This document shows, piece after piece, positions 10,779-18,885 of a stretch of 64,000 nt of DNA (position 1 is the stretch's first letter; every line of letters starts with the position of its first letter). The notes under the pieces are model-generated. The model was given only the letters and a program-made list of their open reading frames with translations, was not told the DNA's origin and searched no databases. The stretch is taken from contig NZ_CP011254.1 of NCBI RefSeq assembly GCF_001006005.1, positions 3,596,001-3,660,000 on the forward strand, given 5' to 3'. The DNA comes from Serratia fonticola. Its GTDB lineage: Bacteria > Pseudomonadota > Gammaproteobacteria > Enterobacterales > Enterobacteriaceae. The position numbers and the translations under genes were made by a program.

Positions 10779-11536
10779 CCCCTTAGTTCAATGGCGAAAT
10801 AGTGCCGCAACGCCTCCAACCGTTCTTCCTCCGAATGCAGAGTAGACTCCTTACGGTGATGGTCTTGGGTCACGATCAGCTTTAACTCGCTGAGGGTGAT
10901 GCGGCCATCCTCTGTGGGGCGGGAGCACACCAGCTTTTGGGTAAAGTGCGACAGTGGGGAAGTGCTGTGATAGTGGCACATATCGTTAAATTCTTCCGGC
11001 TGCCGGGGTTGCAGGGTAAAGCGATAAAGCGTCTTGGCGTGGGAAGTCCGATCGCCGTTGCGGCGCTCCAGATGATACCACTCACCGTCTTGCTCAAGAT
11101 GAAAGGTGCCGCTGGCCTGCGGTTGTTGATCGGTGGTGGTGATTTTCAGCGGGGCGAGGAAAGAATCGCCAAACCCTACATCGACCAGATACGGCTGATC
11201 CAGGGTCACCACCAGCGCCATATGGTCAAACGGCGGGCCAAAAGAGCCGTCTCTGGCGTGGATTTCCCCGGATATAAACGCTACCTGAAAGCCGATCTGC
11301 TGCAACAGTAGGGCGAATATCCGGTTCAATTCATAGCAAAACCCCCCGCGATTATGCTCGACGATTTTGCTGAACAGCCCGGTCTCGCTAAGATCGATCC
11401 CCTGATGATAGATAATGCTCAAATTCTCGAAGGGCACCGCCAGCATATGGCAGCGATGCAACTGTTGCAGAGTTTGCAGGTCGGCTTGTGGTGTGCCTGT
11501 GAAGCCGATGTGTTGCAGGTAGCGTGGTATGTCCAC
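10775..11536 (-). CDS. Arylamine N-acetyltransferase (NAT/NhoA family)
   Basis: Transfers acetyl from acetyl-CoA to arylamines, hydrazines or hydroxylamines. The catalytic triad is visible as Cys in [10 protein letters not shown], His in FDHMALVV and Asp in LVDVGFGD. The reading frame opens at 11686 (303 codons), but residues before VDIPRYL do not look like NAT sequence. Starting at the GTG at 11536 gives 253 residues and places the triad at Cys67/His105/Asp119, close to the usual 69/107/122. This start has only a weak ribosome site and should be treated as provisional. It is convergent with dusC. Confidence 0.8.
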   Translation of the reverse strand: MDIPRYLQHIGFTGTPQADLQTLQQLHRCHMLAVPFENLSIIYHQGIDLSETGLFSKIVEHNRGGFCYELNRIFALLLQQIGFQVAFISGEIHARDGSFGPPFDHMALVVTLDQPYLVDVGFGDSFLAPLKITTTDQQPQASGTFHLEQDGEWYHLERRNGDRTSHAKTLYRFTLQPRQPEEFNDMCHYHSTSPLSHFTQKLVCSRPTEDGRITLSELKLIVTQDHHRKESTLHSEEERLEALRHYFAIELRG

Positions 11537-11788
11537 CAGAATTCTCGCTATACGGGAAATTTTGCATAAATTAGCGGGAATTGTGGCAGTCGGGGAAGCA
11601 ATATGTGCGGTGCCGAAAAGAGCCGCTTGTGCCATTGCGTTACACTCGTCTTCCTGACAGGTCGTGGCCACCGAGCTTGCAAGCATGTGAGAGCCGTCTG
11701 TAATTAACCAGCAAGGTAAACGCTAATCGATTTCACTCCGTTTAAAATTAGCGATTTAGCCAATAAACGTATGTTGTTAAAAACAGTA

Positions 11789-11816
11789 TTGACATAGTTT
11801 GAAAAAGTCGTAGATT
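11789..11816 (+). promoter_or_regulatory. Predicted sigma-70 promoter in a gene-free region
   Basis: TTGACA (11789-11794, perfect -35) and TAGATT (11811-11816) are separated by 16 bases. No protein-coding frame follows. Confidence 0.45.
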
Positions 11817-11821
11817 AGTAT

Positions 11822-12382
11822 CCAGCAGCAGGAAATTGATAGTTAGCTGCTTAGCTAAATAACAGATTGAAAGGTTATCTTTAATAAGTTATTTAGTGAT
11901 ATTGCGATAAAGGCCACGAAGTTCTGTTGTATGGGGAAGTCGTCGTTGAGTAGCCAGTTCGGACTCAAACGACAATGCTTTAAGGCCACGTAGTCAGTAC
12001 CGACGATCGCAGGGTGTGTACCATAACGCGATGATGTAAGGCTCTGTTTCTCAAGTGTTAATGTTGCAACTTGTTAATTTTATCCTGTAAGTTTGTTGCA
12101 ATGAAAGTAAAGCCATGCGTCAAAAGTTTATATCGCGAGGGGGAATGTACCAGTTTAGCTTGCTTTATCTCGGCTAATTATTGTGAGGTAGGTAAGTCGA
12201 ATTTGTAAATCAGCCAGTATAGGGGAGGATGTAGTTAGCTTTTCAATACCCAATATTATCTGTGATAAACAAGTACATTTTAAGCAGTATCGAAAGTAGT
12301 ACCCAGTTAGTAAGTTGATTAATGTTGAATTTTAAAAATGCAGTAACCTAAAAGCCCTGGCAAATATTGTCAGGGCTTTTTT
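11822..12382 (+). ncRNA. Candidate untranslated transcript, about 560 nt
   Basis: An AT-rich 650-base stretch between the NAT gene and the IS200-like element holds no plausible gene on either strand. It has a good promoter at its left end and a strong terminator at its right end. Inside, GTCGTTGAG (11942-11950) can pair with CTCAAACGAC (11964-11973), and AAGGCCACG occurs twice (near 11911 and 11983). The GGA motifs are too few for a CsrB-type RNA. It could instead be decayed foreign DNA that happens to retain a terminator. Confidence 0.3.
12350..12382 (+). terminator. Strong intrinsic terminator just left of the IS element
   Basis: AAAAGCCCTG, an 11-base loop, and CAGGGCTTTTTT form a clean hairpin with a T-run. 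Confidence 0.85.
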
Positions 12383-12387
12383 GTGCA

Positions 12388-13095
12388 CAGAAAACCTCCA
12401 GCTAGGCTGGAGGTTCCGTAAAGCTTTCAGCTTTGAACCAGTTATAAAAACCCCTTTTGATTTGTTAAAACAGTTTGCGGTCTGGCAACTGCAAACGTTC
12501 AACAAGAAATCAAAAGGGGGTCCCAATGAGGGACGAAAAGAGCTTAGCGCACACGCGATGGAACTGTAAATATCACATAGTATTTGCGCCGAAGTACCGA
12601 AGACAGGTGTTCTACGGGGAAAAACGCAAAGCGATTGGCAGCATCTTAAGAAAGCTGTGCGAATGGAAGAACGTGAATATTGTGGAGGCGGAATGCTGTG
12701 TGGATCACATCCATATGCTTCTGGAAATCCCACCCAAGATGAGTGTGTCGGGTTTTATGGGATATCTGAAGGGAAAGAGCAGCCTGATGCTTTATGAGCA
12801 GTTTGGCGATTTGAAGTTCAAATATCGTAACAGGGAGTTTTGGTGTCGAGGGTATTACGTTGATACGGTTGGTAAAAATACAACCAGGATACAAGAATAC
12901 ATAAAGCACCAACTGGAAGAGGATAAGATGGGTGAGCAGTTGTCGATCCCCTATCCGGGTAGCCCGTTTACGGGCCGTAAGTAATCCATAGATGCAAATG
13001 TCAGATCGCGATGCGCCTGTTAGGGCGCGGCTGGCAAGAGAGCCTTATAGGCGCATATGAAAAACCTCCGGCTATGCCGGAGGATATTTATTGTA
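12388..13095 (+). mobile_element. IS200/IS1541-type insertion sequence (IS200/IS605 superfamily)
   Basis: About 0.7 kb with one transposase gene and no terminal inverted repeats. The subterminal hairpins expected for this family are present: CCTCCAGC/GCTGGAGG near 12396-12417 at the left end and CCTCCGGC/GCCGGAGG near 13065-13084 at the right end. A long inverted repeat before the gene (CCCCTTTTGATTTGTT near 12451-12466 and AACAAGAAATCAAAAGGGG near 12501-12519) can hide the ribosome site, as known for IS200. The element's exact ends are estimates. Confidence 0.85.
12526..12984 (+). CDS. tnpA: IS200-family transposase TnpA (HUH/Y1)
   Basis: A 152-residue single-strand transposase, the exact length of IS200 TnpA. 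The metal-binding HUH motif is His61-Ile-His63 (in CCVDHIHMLLEIPP), and the catalytic tyrosine is Tyr125 (in RIQEYIKHQ). Motifs GYLKGKSS and FWCRGYYV are family-typical. The ATG at 12526 follows AAGGGGG. Longer in-frame extension upstream lies in the regulatory stem. It looks intact, so the element may still be mobile, though IS200 transposase is normally expressed at very low levels because of the upstream stem and an antisense RNA. Confidence 0.93.
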   Translation: MRDEKSLAHTRWNCKYHIVFAPKYRRQVFYGEKRKAIGSILRKLCEWKNVNIVEAECCVDHIHMLLEIPPKMSVSGFMGYLKGKSSLMLYEQFGDLKFKYRNREFWCRGYYVDTVGKNTTRIQEYIKHQLEEDKMGEQLSIPYPGSPFTGRK

Positions 13096-13220
13096 TATCC
13101 TTTTGCCAGGCTGTGACCTGGATGGTGACGCTCCAGCACCTTTTGGCGGATAGCCACTGCCAGAAACTGTCATGCCCAAGCCTTATCCTGAACGCCTCAC
13201 TAAAGTTATCTGGGGGCGTT

Positions 13221-13973
13221 ATGCAAGATTTTACGGGTAAAGTGGCGTTGGTGACCGGTGCTTCCACTGGTATTGGTGAAGCTATTGCTCAAGAGTTGGT
13301 CGATCGCGGAGCGAAGGTAGCGATCACCGCCAGAAATCGCGCAAGACTGGTAGCAACGGCACAACGTATGGATCCGACAGGCAAATCGGTATTTCCGTTG
13401 GTGATGGATGCTCGCGATCCTGAATCGGTGCGCAGTGCGGTAGCGCAAACGCTGGCCCTTGGCGGGCAATTGCATCTGCTGGTCAACAATGCCGGTATTA
13501 CCGGGCCGCACGATGTGCCGCTGAATGAATATTCCATTGATGATTGGCACGCGGTGATTGAAACCGATCTCAGCGGCACCTTCTATGGGATGAAGTACGG
13601 GTTGCCCGCTATTGTGGCAGCAGGCGGTGGCGCGGTAGTGAACCTCTCTTCCGCCAATGGCATAGTCGGCATTGCCGGTATTGCGCCTTATACCGCGGCC
13701 AAGCACGGCATTATCGGTTTGACGAGGGCCGCCGCTCTGGAGTTTGCCGATCGGGGGATACGCATCAACGCCGTCGGGCCTGGTTATGTCGATACGCCTT
13801 CGATGGCCAGATTACCAGCCTTGGTGCGGGAGAAAATGGCTGCCTCCCATCCGATGGGGCGTATGGCTACGCGTGAAGAGGTAGCGAAAACGGTGGTTTT
13901 TTTGCTTTCTACAGACAGCAGTTTTACCACCGGGGCCTTTTACAGCATTGATGGGGGTTATACGGCGCAGTAA
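13221..13973 (+). CDS. SDR-family oxidoreductase
   Basis: A 250-residue classical short-chain dehydrogenase. The cofactor motif TGASTGIGEAIA is near residue 12, NNAG is near 92, the catalytic Ser is in VVNLSSANG, and Tyr157 and Lys161 are in PYTAAKHG. The C-terminal FTTGAFYSIDGGYT is typical. The ATG at 13221 has TGGGGGCG before it; the frame is open further upstream but runs into the IS element. The substrate is unknown and no pathway partner is adjacent. The gene lies just right of the IS200-like element, which may have altered its upstream region. Confidence 0.88.
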   Translation: MQDFTGKVALVTGASTGIGEAIAQELVDRGAKVAITARNRARLVATAQRMDPTGKSVFPLVMDARDPESVRSAVAQTLALGGQLHLLVNNAGITGPHDVPLNEYSIDDWHAVIETDLSGTFYGMKYGLPAIVAAGGGAVVNLSSANGIVGIAGIAPYTAAKHGIIGLTRAAALEFADRGIRINAVGPGYVDTPSMARLPALVREKMAASHPMGRMATREEVAKTVVFLLSTDSSFTTGAFYSIDGGYTAQ

Positions 13974-13982
13974 ACCGCTGGT

Positions 13983-14001
13983 GGGCGCGGCATGCTGCGC
14001 C
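13983..14001. repeat. Short GC palindrome (REP-like), copy 1
   Basis: GGGCGCGGCATGCTGCGCC, between the convergent SDR and ansP genes. Related copies lie at 36008, 47243, 53232 and 53392. It may act as a weak terminator. Confidence 0.6.
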
Positions 14002-14136
14002 ATCTGGCCAAGCTGTAACTTTGCAAGAAATCGTCAGTTCTGATTTTCTATGGGTGAACTGTAATTAAAGATGCCACTTCGTGTCGTTGCCAGGTTTACC
14101 CAGCGAAAGTGCTAGGTAAACCTAATAAGTTAACCC

Positions 14137-15603
14137 TTATTGGCCGTTGTGTTGCTCGTGAGCCTGTTGTTCAAGCTTCACCTGTGCAGCACGCTTGCGC
14201 AGGCCAAACCAGCCAAGTAGCAGTAACACGGCCAGCACTGGGATGGTGGCAATAGTCCAGGTACCGTTCGGGTAATCAAAGGCCATCATGATCACCACCG
14301 CGAACAGGAACAACAGCGTCAGCCACGAGGTGACCGGTGCTCCTGGCATTTTAAACGCCACCGGTTTGGCTTTCCCCGCCTTGATCGCCTTACGCAGTTG
14401 CATCTGGCAAACGATAATAAACGCCCAAGAACAGATGATGCCCAGCGAAGCGATATTCAGCACGATCTCGAACACCTGCGATGGCACCAGATAATTCAGC
14501 ACCACGCCAATCACATAGATGCCGCAGGTCACCAGAATACCGGCGTAAGGTACCTGCTGGCTGCTCATTTTAGCCATCAGCTTTGGTGCTGATCCCCCCA
14601 TGGAGAGTGAGCGCAGGATACGGCCTGTTGAGTACAGGCCAGAGTTCAGGCTGGAAAGGGCGGCGGTCAGCACCACGATATTCATGATGGTACCGATGTA
14701 GGGTACGCCAAGCTTGGAAAAGAAGGTGACAAACGGGCTTTGCCCAGGCTGATAGGCGTTCCAGGGTAACAGCAGAACCAGCAGTACCACCGAGCCGACA
14801 TAGAACAAACCGATACGCCAGATCACGCTGTTGATCGCTTTTGGCATCATTTTTTCCGGATCTTTACACTCGCCAGCGGCGGTGCCTATCAGTTCGATAC
14901 CGGCAAAGGCGAAAATCACCCCTTGTACCAATACCAAAGCAGGCAACAGACCATGTGGGAACATGCCGCCGTTATCGGTGATCAGGTGGATGCCGGTTGT
15001 ATTACCCGCTACCGGTGTGCCGACGCCAAGGAAGATGACCCCCACGACCAGGAACAGAGAGATGGCGGCGACCTTGATCAACGCAAACCAGAACTCCATT
15101 TCGGCGAACCATTTCACGCCGATCATATTCATGGTAGCCACAATTCCAAGCGCCCCCAGGGCAAACAGCCACTGGGGAACCTCGGCGAAGGTACCCCAAT
15201 AATGCATATACAGCGCTACTGCGGTGATATCGACAATGCCGGTCATCGCCCAATTAAGAAAGTACATCCAGCCTGCAACGTAGGAGGCCTTTTCACCGAG
15301 AAATTCGCGTGCATAGGAAACGAAACTGCCGCTGGATGGGCGGTGTAATACCAGCTCGCCCAAGGCGCGTAGGATGAAAAAAGAAAACACGCCACATACC
15401 AGATACACCAGCGCCAGTGCCGGACCCGCCATCTGAAGACGTGCACCGGTGCCAAGGAATAGGCCCGTGCCGATAGAGCCGCCAATGGCGATCATCTGTA
15501 TCTGCCGTTTACCCATGCTTTTGTGGTAACCGGACTCGTGTGAGTCCAACCAACGCTTTCTCGCCGCCTGCTTGTCATGTGCAGTCGTTTTGTCTGAGTG
15601 CAT
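14137..15603 (-). CDS. ansP: L-asparagine permease AnsP (APC family)
   Basis: A 488-residue amino-acid/proton symporter with twelve predicted membrane segments. It opens with the family hallmark MIAIGGSIGTGLFLGTGA, preceded by RWLDSHESGYHKSMG, which is specific to AnsP. HRPSSGSFVSYAREFLGEKASYVAGWMYF and the stretch GTAAGECKDPEKMMPKAINSV also agree with E. coli AnsP almost throughout. It probably imports asparagine across the inner membrane. It is a single gene. An 18-bp palindrome lies 77 bases before the start and may be an operator. Confidence 0.92.
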   Translation of the reverse strand: MHSDKTTAHDKQAARKRWLDSHESGYHKSMGKRQIQMIAIGGSIGTGLFLGTGARLQMAGPALALVYLVCGVFSFFILRALGELVLHRPSSGSFVSYAREFLGEKASYVAGWMYFLNWAMTGIVDITAVALYMHYWGTFAEVPQWLFALGALGIVATMNMIGVKWFAEMEFWFALIKVAAISLFLVVGVIFLGVGTPVAGNTTGIHLITDNGGMFPHGLLPALVLVQGVIFAFAGIELIGTAAGECKDPEKMMPKAINSVIWRIGLFYVGSVVLLVLLLPWNAYQPGQSPFVTFFSKLGVPYIGTIMNIVVLTAALSSLNSGLYSTGRILRSLSMGGSAPKLMAKMSSQQVPYAGILVTCGIYVIGVVLNYLVPSQVFEIVLNIASLGIICSWAFIIVCQMQLRKAIKAGKAKPVAFKMPGAPVTSWLTLLFLFAVVIMMAFDYPNGTWTIATIPVLAVLLLLGWFGLRKRAAQVKLEQQAHEQHNGQ

Positions 15604-15679
15604 TATTTGTCCTGTTCCTGTCTGTTTGCATCATGGGAATGAGGTCATGGCAACATTCCGCAGTTTTGGTTGATACCAA

Positions 15680-15697
15680 CGCCGTTAAATAACGGCG
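15680..15697. promoter_or_regulatory. Palindrome upstream of ansP
   Basis: CGCCGTTA-AA-TAACGGCG, a perfect 8-bp inverted repeat 77 bases upstream of the ansP ATG. It could be an operator or a short hairpin ending read-through from the PACE gene upstream; no T-run follows. Confidence 0.35.
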
Positions 15698-15762
15698 AGG
15701 CATGCTACCCGTTCTAAGGAATTGAGGCAAAAAAACTGCGGTTCAGAGGAAGAGGGTGTCAC

Positions 15763-16200
15763 TCAGGCCGATTCGGCGGCAGGCAGGGCAGAGGTCGGCA
15801 GCCCGAATATTTTGTCGAAGGCCCAGTTAAACACAAAGGTATAGCAGGGAATAATCACGATCAGCGCCATATCCAACAGCAAGGCCTGCAGCAGGGAAAT
15901 CTCCATCCACCAGGCGATCAGCGGGATCAGGTAAACCACCAGCGTCAGTTGAAAGCCCACCGCGTGCAGAATGCGGCGCTTCAGCGTGCGGGTGCGTGAT
16001 GCCTGGCGGCTTTCCCAGAATTCGTACAAGTAGTTGTAAATCAGGTTCCAAGTGACGGCGATGGTGGTGATGATCACCGCCAACGGCCCGGTGCTGCTCG
16101 GGGCGGAGCCGGAGAGTAGTGCCAACCCAAGGGCCGAAATGACCATACCGATAACTTCATAAGCGGTCACATAGACCAGTTTGCGTTTCACGCCTTGCAT
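15763..16200 (-). CDS. PACE-family multidrug/biocide efflux protein
   Basis: A 145-residue, four-helix membrane protein made of two tandem bacterial transmembrane pair domains. Glu15 in the first helix (TAYEVIGM) corresponds to the essential Glu15 of Acinetobacter AceI, and WNLIYNYLYEFWE and FNWAFDKIFG are the characteristic loop motifs of the two halves. Family members export chlorhexidine, acriflavine or, perhaps naturally, short-chain diamines. It is divergently transcribed from a LysR gene, the same arrangement as aceI/aceR, so it is probably induced by that regulator. Confidence 0.9.
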   Translation of the reverse strand: MQGVKRKLVYVTAYEVIGMVISALGLALLSGSAPSSTGPLAVIITTIAVTWNLIYNYLYEFWESRQASRTRTLKRRILHAVGFQLTLVVYLIPLIAWWMEISLLQALLLDMALIVIIPCYTFVFNWAFDKIFGLPTSALPAAESA

Positions 16201-16225
16201 GCTTTTCTCCTGCTTTATTTTTCGT

Positions 16226-16242
16226 GCCTGATGACGTCAGGC
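16226..16242. promoter_or_regulatory. Probable LysR operator, site 1
   Basis: GCCTGATGACGTCAGGC, a 6-bp perfect inverted repeat in the 120-base gap between the divergent PACE and LysR genes. It fits the T-N11-A pattern of LysR sites. Confidence 0.5.
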
Positions 16243-16292
16243 AACACGATGCGTAAGATAACGTCAATGCTATTGATAGAAAAAGTCAGGAG

Positions 16293-16311
16293 CTGTCAAT
16301 TTTACTGACAG
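16293..16311. promoter_or_regulatory. Probable LysR operator, site 2
   Basis: CTGTCA-N7-TGACAG, a perfect inverted repeat ending just before the LysR start codon. It shares the GTCA half with site 1 and could mediate autorepression. Confidence 0.42.
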
Positions 16312-16319
16312 GTGAGGCG

Positions 16320-17207
16320 ATGAATTTTTCCAGTGACAATATCGAACTGTTTTTGGCCGTGTTGGATCGCGGCTCATTCTCGGCGGCAGCCAGGGCGTTG
16401 CGGCGGGTGCCTTCGGCGGTCAGCATGGGGATCGCCAATATGGAGGCGGAGCTGGGTTTTCAGCTGTTTGACCGCTCGCACCGTGAACCGGTGCCCACCG
16501 CGCTGGCATTGGCACTGGCTCCCCACGCGCGCTTGATTGCCGAGCAGCTCAAGCAGCTGCAGAACCACGCCATTGAGCTTTCTCAAGGGCTGGAAAGCAG
16601 GCTGTCGATCGGTGTGGCATCTGATATCAACAGCAGCGGTCTATTGGCGGCGGTGAAAGCGTTGGCGGAACGCTACCCGCTGTTGGATATCGAGGTGCTG
16701 ACTGCCCCACAAGATGATGTTTTGCATATGCTGCATCAACAGCGGGTCAGCCTGTGCCTGGCATTCGGCGGGCTGGACGTTAACAGCCAGGAACATTTTC
16801 ACTATGTGGGTAGCGAGTCGTTGGTGGCAACCATTGCGGCGCAACATTCAGCCCTGGGCGCTGGTGGTGCCGAGTTGTTTCTGGAGGAACTGGTCAACGT
16901 GCGGCAGATCATGGTGGCCAGCCGGGATTTGCCTATGGCCGATAAACGCCCACAGGTAGCGGAATCCTTTTGGCGTACTGACAGTTTGCCGATGGCGTTA
17001 AGCATGGTGGAAGCCGGGCTGGGGTGGGGCAACTTTCCGCTGTCGTTAACTGCGCCGTTGCTGGAACAGGGCCGGTTGATCCGCCTGAAATTTAAAAATA
17101 CCAAAAACGAACTGCGTCTGCCGGTGCACCTGATTTGGCTGAAGCACCAGCCGCAACAGAAGGCGGCCAGGGAGTTGGTGGCGTTGATGATGGGCCCCTC
17201 ACCCTAA
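16320..17207 (+). CDS. LysR-family regulator divergent from the PACE efflux gene
   Basis: A 295-residue LTTR. The N-terminal helix-turn-helix covers about residues 5-65 (FLAVLDRGSFSAAARALRRVPSAVSMGIANMEAELG), followed by an effector domain starting near residue 90. The divergent pairing suggests it activates the efflux gene in response to a substrate, as AceR does. The last codons (PSP, stop) are supplied by a repeat element that begins at 17195, so the C-terminus may have been altered by its insertion. Confidence 0.85.
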   Translation: MNFSSDNIELFLAVLDRGSFSAAARALRRVPSAVSMGIANMEAELGFQLFDRSHREPVPTALALALAPHARLIAEQLKQLQNHAIELSQGLESRLSIGVASDINSSGLLAAVKALAERYPLLDIEVLTAPQDDVLHMLHQQRVSLCLAFGGLDVNSQEHFHYVGSESLVATIAAQHSALGAGGAELFLEELVNVRQIMVASRDLPMADKRPQVAESFWRTDSLPMALSMVEAGLGWGNFPLSLTAPLLEQGRLIRLKFKNTKNELRLPVHLIWLKHQPQQKAARELVALMMGPSP

Positions 17208-17447
17208 CCCTCTCCCACAGGGAGAGGGGACCGATCGAGCCATAAATTAACAACGGTATTCATCCTCAACACCAACCATGCCACAGACTAACCTCTGTAT
17301 TTCTCCCACAGGGAAGGGGACTGATCGAGCCACAAATTAACAACGGCATTCATCCTCAATATCAGCCATGCCACAGACTAGCTTCTGTACCTGACGGCAA
17401 CACCGAACTAGCTCCCTCTCCCTGTGGGAGAGGGTTGGGGTGAGGGG
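17195..17447. repeat. MITE-like palindromic repeat unit, full copy 1
   Basis: A unit of about 253 bases bounded by inverted ends (CCCCTCACCCTAACCCTCTC and its near-complement AGAGGGTTGGGGTGAGGGG). Each end is itself palindromic around CTCCCACAGGGAG. Inside, a segment of about 80 bases (CGATCGAGCC...CCACAGACTA) occurs twice in tandem with small changes. A second full unit lies at 27051-27280, and single ends lie at 37601 and 47176. Confidence 0.75.
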
Positions 17448-17537
17448 CAGTTTTAACCCCGTATCCTTACGTTTCTATTGCTTTTATTTTGGCCAGCGCG
17501 TTAATTTGAATGATGGAGTCAGGCAAGGGGAAAGGGC

Positions 17538-18164
17538 ATGATCAACGAAACGCTATTATCGGTACTCAGCATTACCGGGGCTATTACGCTTGGCGCGATG
17601 AGCCCAGGGCAAAGCTTTATTCTGGTGGCGCGAACGGCGGTGGCTTCGTCACGGCGCGATGGGATGGCGGTAGCATTGGGGATGGGGATCGGCTGTTTTA
17701 TCTTCGCACTAATCGCCTTGTTGGGGCTGCAATCGCTGCTGCTGGCGCTGCCTTGGCTGTATACCACGCTGAAAATGCTGGGAGGGGCCTATCTGATCTA
17801 TCTGGCGTTCAAAATGCTGCGCGGAGCCAATCAGCCGTTGATGATCGAAGCGGTTGGCGGCCAGCAGCTAGGCTTTCGTCGGGCGTTCACCACCGGGCTG
17901 CTAACCCAGTTGGGCAACCCGAACACCGCTATCGTATTCGGCAGCGTGTTTGCGGCGTTGCTCAGCCATAAGATCCCCATGGTGCTGTATATCGTGCTGC
18001 CGCTGATTGCTCTGGCCGTCGATCTGCTGTGGTATGCCTTTGTGGCGTTTGTGCTGTCATCACCGCGCCCGCGCCGCGTCTACCTGCGCTTCAAAGCCTG
18101 GTTCGATCGCCTGGGCGGCAGCGTGCTGGCCTTACTGGGCCTGAAGCTGATGCTCAACAAATAG
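17538..18164 (+). CDS. LysE/RhtB-family exporter
   Basis: A 208-residue membrane protein with about six hydrophobic segments. The N-terminal motif GAMSPGQSFILVARTAVASSRRDGMAVALG is the LysE/RhtB signature, and GFRRAFTTGLLTQLGNPNTAIVFGSVF is the second family motif. Such proteins export amino acids (Lys, Arg, Thr, homoserine, Cys); the substrate here is undetermined. The ATG has AGGGGAAAGGG upstream. It is convergent with yohD, with two bases between the stop codons. Confidence 0.88.
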   Translation: MINETLLSVLSITGAITLGAMSPGQSFILVARTAVASSRRDGMAVALGMGIGCFIFALIALLGLQSLLLALPWLYTTLKMLGGAYLIYLAFKMLRGANQPLMIEAVGGQQLGFRRAFTTGLLTQLGNPNTAIVFGSVFAALLSHKIPMVLYIVLPLIALAVDLLWYAFVAFVLSSPRPRRVYLRFKAWFDRLGGSVLALLGLKLMLNK

Positions 18165-18166
18165 TC

Positions 18167-18730
18167 TTATTGTGCGTGACGCCTCCGCCACCAGTAGCGA
18201 AGCAGCAGAATAGCGGCTATCACCACCACGCAGAACAGCAGGCTATACAGCTTTTTGTCACTACCGCTGACAAAACTGCTGATGGCCTGGCCACCAAAAT
18301 AGCCAAGCAGTACAAATAGCGTGGCCCACAGGATAGCCCCCAGAATATTCAGCGGGATAAAGCGCGAGGGGGGCAGCTTGCTGGCACCGATCAGCACCGG
18401 GCCGATAAGCCGGAACCCGTACATAAAACGCACGCCAATCACAAATAAAATCGGGTGGCTGGCAATCAGCTTTTGGGCGCGTTCAATGCGGGCTTGTTGG
18501 CTCTCGATGCGGGCAAGCACCCGCCCACCAAAATGGCGCCCGGCAAAATAGAGCACCTGATCGCCCAAGGCGCCGCCAATGGCAACCACTGCAATCACTA
18601 GCGGCAGGCGCAGCAATCCGTTGTGTGCCGCAATTCCTCCCAGCAGGGTGATGGTTTCCCCTTCGAGCAGGCAGCCAATCAGCAGTGCCCAGTAGCCATA
18701 TTGTGTAATGTAGTGGGCCAAATCCGTCAT
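18167..18730 (-). CDS. yohD: DedA-family membrane protein YohD
   Basis: A 187-residue inner membrane protein of the DedA (SNARE-associated/VTT) family. LLEGETITLLGGIAAHNGLL, GDQVLYFAGRHFGG and FVIGVRFMYGFRLIGPVLIGASKLPPSRF are shared with E. coli YohD and hold the family's functional Glu and the Arg residues of G-x-RF. DedA proteins are proposed to flip lipid or undecaprenyl-phosphate carriers and to support membrane homeostasis. In E. coli yohD lies near pbpG and dusC, as here. Confidence 0.9.
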   Translation of the reverse strand: MTDLAHYITQYGYWALLIGCLLEGETITLLGGIAAHNGLLRLPLVIAVVAIGGALGDQVLYFAGRHFGGRVLARIESQQARIERAQKLIASHPILFVIGVRFMYGFRLIGPVLIGASKLPPSRFIPLNILGAILWATLFVLLGYFGGQAISSFVSGSDKKLYSLLFCVVVIAAILLLRYWWRRRHAQ

Positions 18731-18885
18731 TGTTGTTCCTTTATTGCGATGAAATAGGATTATAACACCCTGTCCCCGCAGCGGGAGGTGAATTGAAACG
18801 GCCCGATGTTAATAATAGATTCTTGCATTCGCATAGTGTTTAATCCGCTATTAATAAACTCGTCTGCCAATGATATGGAGATATT

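Noticed and set aside
11537..11686. N-terminal extension of the arylamine N-acetyltransferase
   Set aside because: The 50 extra residues are Ala/Ser/Thr-rich and place the catalytic Cys far beyond its usual position.
11822..12382. CsrB/RsmB-type regulatory RNA
   Set aside because: It would need many GGA-containing loops. Only a handful of GGA triplets occur and they are not in repeated hairpins.
13011..13220. Long N-terminal extension of the SDR protein
   Set aside because: The upstream frame runs through the IS element's right-end hairpin and shows no conserved sequence. The start at 13221 has a good ribosome site.
17195..17447. CRISPR array
   Set aside because: The internal repeats are only two, of about 80 bases, and lie within an inverted-end element. 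There are no regularly spaced short direct repeats or cas genes anywhere in the window.
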